Shown piece by piece: positions 60,679 through 64,000 of a stretch of DNA of 64,000 nucleotides. How positions within the stretch are numbered: position 1 is the first letter of the stretch; every line of letters begins with the position of its first letter. Below the pieces are notes generated by a model. It saw only the letters and a list, made by a program, of their open reading frames with translations. It searched no databases and was not told where the DNA came from. The translations under genes were made by a program, and so were the position numbers. Origin of the DNA: UKL13-2 sp038321965 (GTDB lineage: Bacteria > Pseudomonadota > Gammaproteobacteria > Burkholderiales > Usitatibacteraceae); NCBI GenBank assembly GCA_038321965.1, contig JBBQFL010000004.1:1-64000 (forward strand). The letters are read 5' to 3'.

Positions 60679-60909
60679 TGGTGACCTTTACCATTCAAAT
60701 TGAAGTGCGCGAATGATATATGACCGCAGTGGTGGTACGCGTCGATTGCGATGGACACGACGATAGGTAACGTGAAGTGTCGTTTGCGAGTGTGAACGAA
60801 CCGGATGACTGTCGCGCGTCGCGCGCCGCCCATCTATTCGAACGACGCTGGCTTCTGCAAATCTGTTACACAGTCAGAAAATGACACTTAGAGTTACGTT
60901 CTGCGACTG
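60679..60909. other. Intergenic region without a recognised element
   Basis: 231 bp between the secreted hydrolase and the second MFS gene. I see no gene, tRNA or clear hairpin terminator. It probably carries the promoter of the hydrolase gene. Confidence 0.5.
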
Positions 60910-62121
60910 TCAGAGTTCGCCGGCTGCCAATTGCTTAATCTTCAACCGCGAAAAACCGAGGCCAACAATCAACACGCCAATTGCCCCGGCAACAATGATG
61001 CCTTGCGTGCCGATAACTGTTGTGGCGGCACCGGCCAGCGCGAGGCCGGCTGATTGGCCGGTAAAAAAACAGAAGGCAAATGCCGCGACCGCCGCACCGC
61101 GTCGTTCGGGCGCCATTTGCGTGGCATTGGTTTGCAGGGTGTTGTGCAACATATAAAACCCCAGGCCAGCGACAAAACACGCCGGGATCGCGGTCCACCA
61201 CGCAGGTAACAGTGCGATGGCCAGCAATGAAACAAACATGGCTATTCCGCCCCAGCATGCCAAGCCGGTTTCGCCAAGCCGACTCACAAAAATGCGCGAA
61301 CAAGTTGCGAACAGAAATCCGCCAAAGCCGAACACCATGACAACTGCTCCGGCCGCAGTCAGCGATTGTCCATGTGTCTGATGCAAGTGCGTCGCGATGA
61401 AAGCGAACGCCCCAAACAGGAATGCACCTTCGAGGAAAACAGTAACGGTGACGACGCGCGCCCATGGCTGGCGCAGCACCAGCGCGAATTCGCGCAACAT
61501 GCGCGCCACGGCATGACCCTCGGCAGCAGAAACAGCCAGCGCACGCGCTGGAAGCTGCCGTTGCACCGAAAACAGCAAGGCGCTCACGGCGACGAAACCG
61601 ACTGTCAACAGGAAAAACGGGACTCGCCAGCCAAGAAAATCGGCAGCAAGGCCACCGAGCAGTTGTCCAGCCGAGACACCGAGAATCTGTCCGATCAGGA
61701 ATCGGGCGAGCACCGGTTGACGCTGCTCGTAGGGCACCACGTCACCGATCCACGCCATTGATAAAGGAATGATCGCCGCCAGCATCGCGCCGGCAACTAT
61801 TCGCGCCGCCAACAACGACTCGAAGCCCGGTGCAAGCGCACACAATAGCGTGGCGATCGAGCATGCCACGCACGCCCAGGCGATGACGCGGTATTTGCCG
61901 AATCGGTCGCCCAACGGACCAAAGCAAAGCTGATTGAAGCCGTAGCCGAGGGTAAAAATGGTGACGATCCAAGAGGCTGCGCCCAGCGAAACGCCAAACT
62001 CCGACGCAAAACGTGGCAACAGCGGATCGGCAACGCGCTGAGAGATGCCGCTACCGAATGCAGCGATAGAAAGCGCGACAAAGGCTAGTGGAGCTATTTC
62101 GGAATCTGATCGCGTGGACAT
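60910..62121 (-). CDS. MFS transporter, Bcr/CflA or sugar-efflux like
   Basis: A 403-residue 12-helix transporter. The helix-2/3 loop motif reads CFGPLGDRFGKYRVIAWACV, with EFGVSLGAASWIVTIFTLGY before it and PYEQRQPVLARFLIGQILGV at the middle, typical of drug or metabolite efflux MFS proteins. Substrate unknown. It lies 90 bp after the ABC binding-protein gene on the same strand. Confidence 0.9.
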   Translation of the reverse strand: MSTRSDSEIAPLAFVALSIAAFGSGISQRVADPLLPRFASEFGVSLGAASWIVTIFTLGYGFNQLCFGPLGDRFGKYRVIAWACVACSIATLLCALAPGFESLLAARIVAGAMLAAIIPLSMAWIGDVVPYEQRQPVLARFLIGQILGVSAGQLLGGLAADFLGWRVPFFLLTVGFVAVSALLFSVQRQLPARALAVSAAEGHAVARMLREFALVLRQPWARVVTVTVFLEGAFLFGAFAFIATHLHQTHGQSLTAAGAVVMVFGFGGFLFATCSRIFVSRLGETGLACWGGIAMFVSLLAIALLPAWWTAIPACFVAGLGFYMLHNTLQTNATQMAPERRGAAVAAFAFCFFTGQSAGLALAGAATTVIGTQGIIVAGAIGVLIVGLGFSRLKIKQLAAGEL

Positions 62122-62211
62122 CGAGGAAGATTAGCATCCACGCGCCGCGTTTGGCATTGCCTGGGTCAAGGCGCGAAGTGGTCGATTAGCTGCGGCGGAA
62201 ACAGCGGAACG

Positions 62212-64000
62212 CTATTCTCCCCGGCCCAGCCACTTGGCTTTCTCCGCCAAGTCGATATCAACATACTTCCATGGCTGCAAATGAATGCTATGGGGCATGT
62301 AGCCAATCAGCCAGGGTTGCGTCACGGCAGAACGCTGTGTATACAAATGAATCGATATCGGCAGGTAGGCGGCGACGAGCTTGTCCAGCTGGCGATAGAG
62401 TGCGCTGCGTTCCGGGGAGTCCAGCAGCTTTCTGGATTGCTCGAATACGCGATCGTACTCAGGCAGCGCAAAGTGCGAGCCATTTGAATTGCCCGCTGCC
62501 GGGCCATGCAGGATCACATAGAAATCCTCGGCATCTGGATAGTCCATGTTCCAGGCAGTGAACTGAAGCTGGTATCGGGCCTTCATCTGTAACAAGTTGG
62601 CTTCTGCCTGATGCATTTTGCGGATGTTTAGCTTGACCCCAAGAGAAGCAAACGCCTTGGCATAAAGCTCATCCCACACCCGAAACCGCGGCTCTTGTGG
62701 GCTGACCAGCTCAAGAACCAAGGGGTTGCCATCCGGCATCTCCCGCCAGCCATCACCATCGCGATCAACGTATCCAAAAACATCGAGCAACGCGCGGGCG
62801 CGGGAAATGTCGCGTTGAAATACCGGTGTGCGAAATGCCGCGTCGTGGCCGGCAACACCGGGCGGCACGACGCCATGAGCGGGCAGCCCTGCGCCGTAGC
62901 GAGCGACATCGATTGACGCTTGATGATCGAAGGCCAGCGAGATGGCGCGCCGCAACGCCACTTTGTCGGCGGTGTATCCACCGACGACAGGGTCCTTCAT
63001 ATTGAATTCGGTGTACCAGATAGCGGGATATGCATATTGCTGAAGGCTGATGCCCTGCCGTGCCAGCTCGGGTGCGAGCTGCCGCTTGATAAGTGCGCCG
63101 GGAAGGTAAGCGGTGGGAATCTCGATCAGGTAATCGTAATCACGCTTTAGGAACGCCAGCCACAGCGGTTGATCTTCCACGGTCATGTTGTATTCCACAC
63201 GGTCAACCATCGGCAATCTGCGGCCCTTCAAATGGGCAAAAATCGTCTGCGCGCGTTCATCATTGCCGGGATTTGCGTCGAAGACTTCATGGCGAAAATT
63301 GGGATTGCGCTCCAGTATGATGCGGCTGCCGTCCTGGAACTGAACGACACGAAACGGCCCTGTCCCGACTGGATGCTGGTTGATGCCCGCACCATAGTGC
63401 TCTACGACTTCACGCGAGACTGCGGCCAGATTTTGCTGGGCGAGCACATGCAGGAAATTTAGGTCCGGTTCGGTGAGCGTGATCTTCAGTGTGTATCGGT
63501 CGATGACCGTGAGGCCGGCGATAGGCTTGTCGTAATCAAACGGCTTTCCGGCGAGCGCCGCGTCGCGCAGCGCGTTGGCGCCGACGATCTTGCCATCGAC
63601 GATGAAAAACTGGCTCGACAGATAGCGTGGATCAAACAGGCGCCGGATACTGTAGGCGTAGTCGCTGGCCGTCAGTTCACGCGGCTTGCCTTGGAAAACC
63701 GGGTCCGGCGCGAACAGGATGCCGCGCTTCAAGTGACAGATCCACACCAGCCCGCCTCCGCTGGCGACAGGCAACGCGGTCAAGGTGTTGGGCACGACTT
63801 TCAACGGTCGGGCCAGATAGTCGTACTGCAGCATCGGCTCGAAAATATTTTCGATGATGGTAGCGCCAATGCTTGAATTGACGTGTGCCGGATCGATCGG
63901 GCCGGGGTTGATTGTCTGGCCGACTACGCGCAGAACTTTTTTGCCGCTGATATCAGCCGCCTTGGCGTGCGGCAAGAATGAAATCACCGAGAAGACTGAA
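62212..64000 (-). CDS. ABC transporter substrate-binding protein, family 5 (peptide/nickel type), 5' end outside window
   Basis: About 595 residues are visible; the frame continues past base 64000, so the signal peptide is only partly seen (hydrophobic ...VISFLPHAKA before the mature start). SBP_bac_5 features: ENIFEPMLQYDYLARPLKVV, PVGTGPFRVVQFQDGSRIIL, YNMTVEDQPLWLAFLKRDYD, FTAWNMDYPDAEDFYVILHG and the final NSNGSHFALPEYDRVFEQSR. Such lipoproteins or periplasmic proteins bind oligopeptides and related solutes. The permease and ATPase genes would lie outside the window. An MFS transporter gene follows. Confidence 0.92.
   Translation of the reverse strand, partial: SVFSVISFLPHAKAADISGKKVLRVVGQTINPGPIDPAHVNSSIGATIIENIFEPMLQYDYLARPLKVVPNTLTALPVASGGGLVWICHLKRGILFAPDPVFQGKPRELTASDYAYSIRRLFDPRYLSSQFFIVDGKIVGANALRDAALAGKPFDYDKPIAGLTVIDRYTLKITLTEPDLNFLHVLAQQNLAAVSREVVEHYGAGINQHPVGTGPFRVVQFQDGSRIILERNPNFRHEVFDANPGNDERAQTIFAHLKGRRLPMVDRVEYNMTVEDQPLWLAFLKRDYDYLIEIPTAYLPGALIKRQLAPELARQGISLQQYAYPAIWYTEFNMKDPVVGGYTADKVALRRAISLAFDHQASIDVARYGAGLPAHGVVPPGVAGHDAAFRTPVFQRDISRARALLDVFGYVDRDGDGWREMPDGNPLVLELVSPQEPRFRVWDELYAKAFASLGVKLNIRKMHQAEANLLQMKARYQLQFTAWNMDYPDAEDFYVILHGPAAGNSNGSHFALPEYDRVFEQSRKLLDSPERSALYRQLDKLVAAYLPISIHLYTQRSAVTQPWLIGYMPHSIHLQPWKYVDIDLAEKAKWLGRGE

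Noticed and set aside
1..64000. CRISPR arrays, rRNA genes or insertion sequences
   Set aside because: No regularly spaced repeat array, no rRNA segment and no transposase-like frame was seen on either strand.

Overview
The window looks like a betaproteobacterial chromosome (Burkholderiales or a close relative; inferred from gene order, not from a search). The main evidence is one long minus-strand block, rpoE-rseA-rseB-mucD-grx-lepA-lepB-DUF4845-rnc-era-recO-pdxJ-acpS-nagZ-earP-efp-uvrC-pgsA. It includes the EarP / EF-P(Arg32) arginine-rhamnosylation pair, and nadB lies divergent from rpoE. Downstream of pgsA is the tRNA-Gly / tRNA-Cys / tRNA-Leu cluster, the same neighbourhood as E. coli uvrC-pgsA-glyW-cysT-leuZ.

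Region 1 (1-4.22 kb) is the end of an integrative conjugative element: the 3' part of trbG, trbI, a DUF2274 gene and a cargo gene for a PD-(D/E)XK-type nuclease. It abuts an intact tRNA-Leu(UAA) gene whose anticodon loop is interrupted by a 232-nt group I intron at the position of the cyanobacterial/plastid tRNA-Leu intron. A second tRNA-Leu 5' half, without a recognisable 3' half, lies about 200 nt upstream of it, at the expected leuZ position next to tRNA-Cys.

Region 2 (4.30-18.87 kb) is a second integrated element of 14.5 kb, inserted at the 3' end of tRNA-Cys and bounded by exact 24-bp direct repeats. It encodes a P4-type integrase, two divergent AlpA regulators, a primase-helicase operon, a Q-like protein and an HNH nuclease. 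It also has a very long tape-measure protein with an S49 protease, but no portal, capsid or large terminase. Two of its small-gene operons begin with copies of the same structured leader, whose hairpin arms differ in sequence but still pair. This compact tape-measure-carrying satellite-like element and its paired leaders are the best candidates for something undescribed.

Region 3 (18.8-43.3 kb) is chromosomal core: tRNA-Cys, tRNA-Gly, a multi-PAS GGDEF-EAL protein, then the housekeeping block (phospholipid synthesis, nucleotide excision repair, EF-P modification, peptidoglycan recycling, CoA-dependent carrier activation, vitamin B6, ribosome-linked GTPases, protein secretion, and the envelope-stress sigma-E system), followed by divergent nadB and nnr. 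Many junctions are stop-start overlaps, several using TTG starts.

Region 4 (43.4-64 kb) is more variable: a stand-alone NRPS-like protein (adenylation - carrier - membrane terminal domain) overlapping its own Sfp-type phosphopantetheinyl transferase, a fluoride channel, a thioesterase, ETF-ubiquinone oxidoreductase, a CBS protein, 3-methyladenine glycosylase, a flavoprotein, a PIN-domain protein, a GST, two MFS exporters, a secreted M12B-like metalloprotease ending in a dockerin-like module, a secreted alpha/beta hydrolase and a peptide-type ABC binding protein that runs off the window. No CRISPR array, rRNA or insertion sequence was seen.
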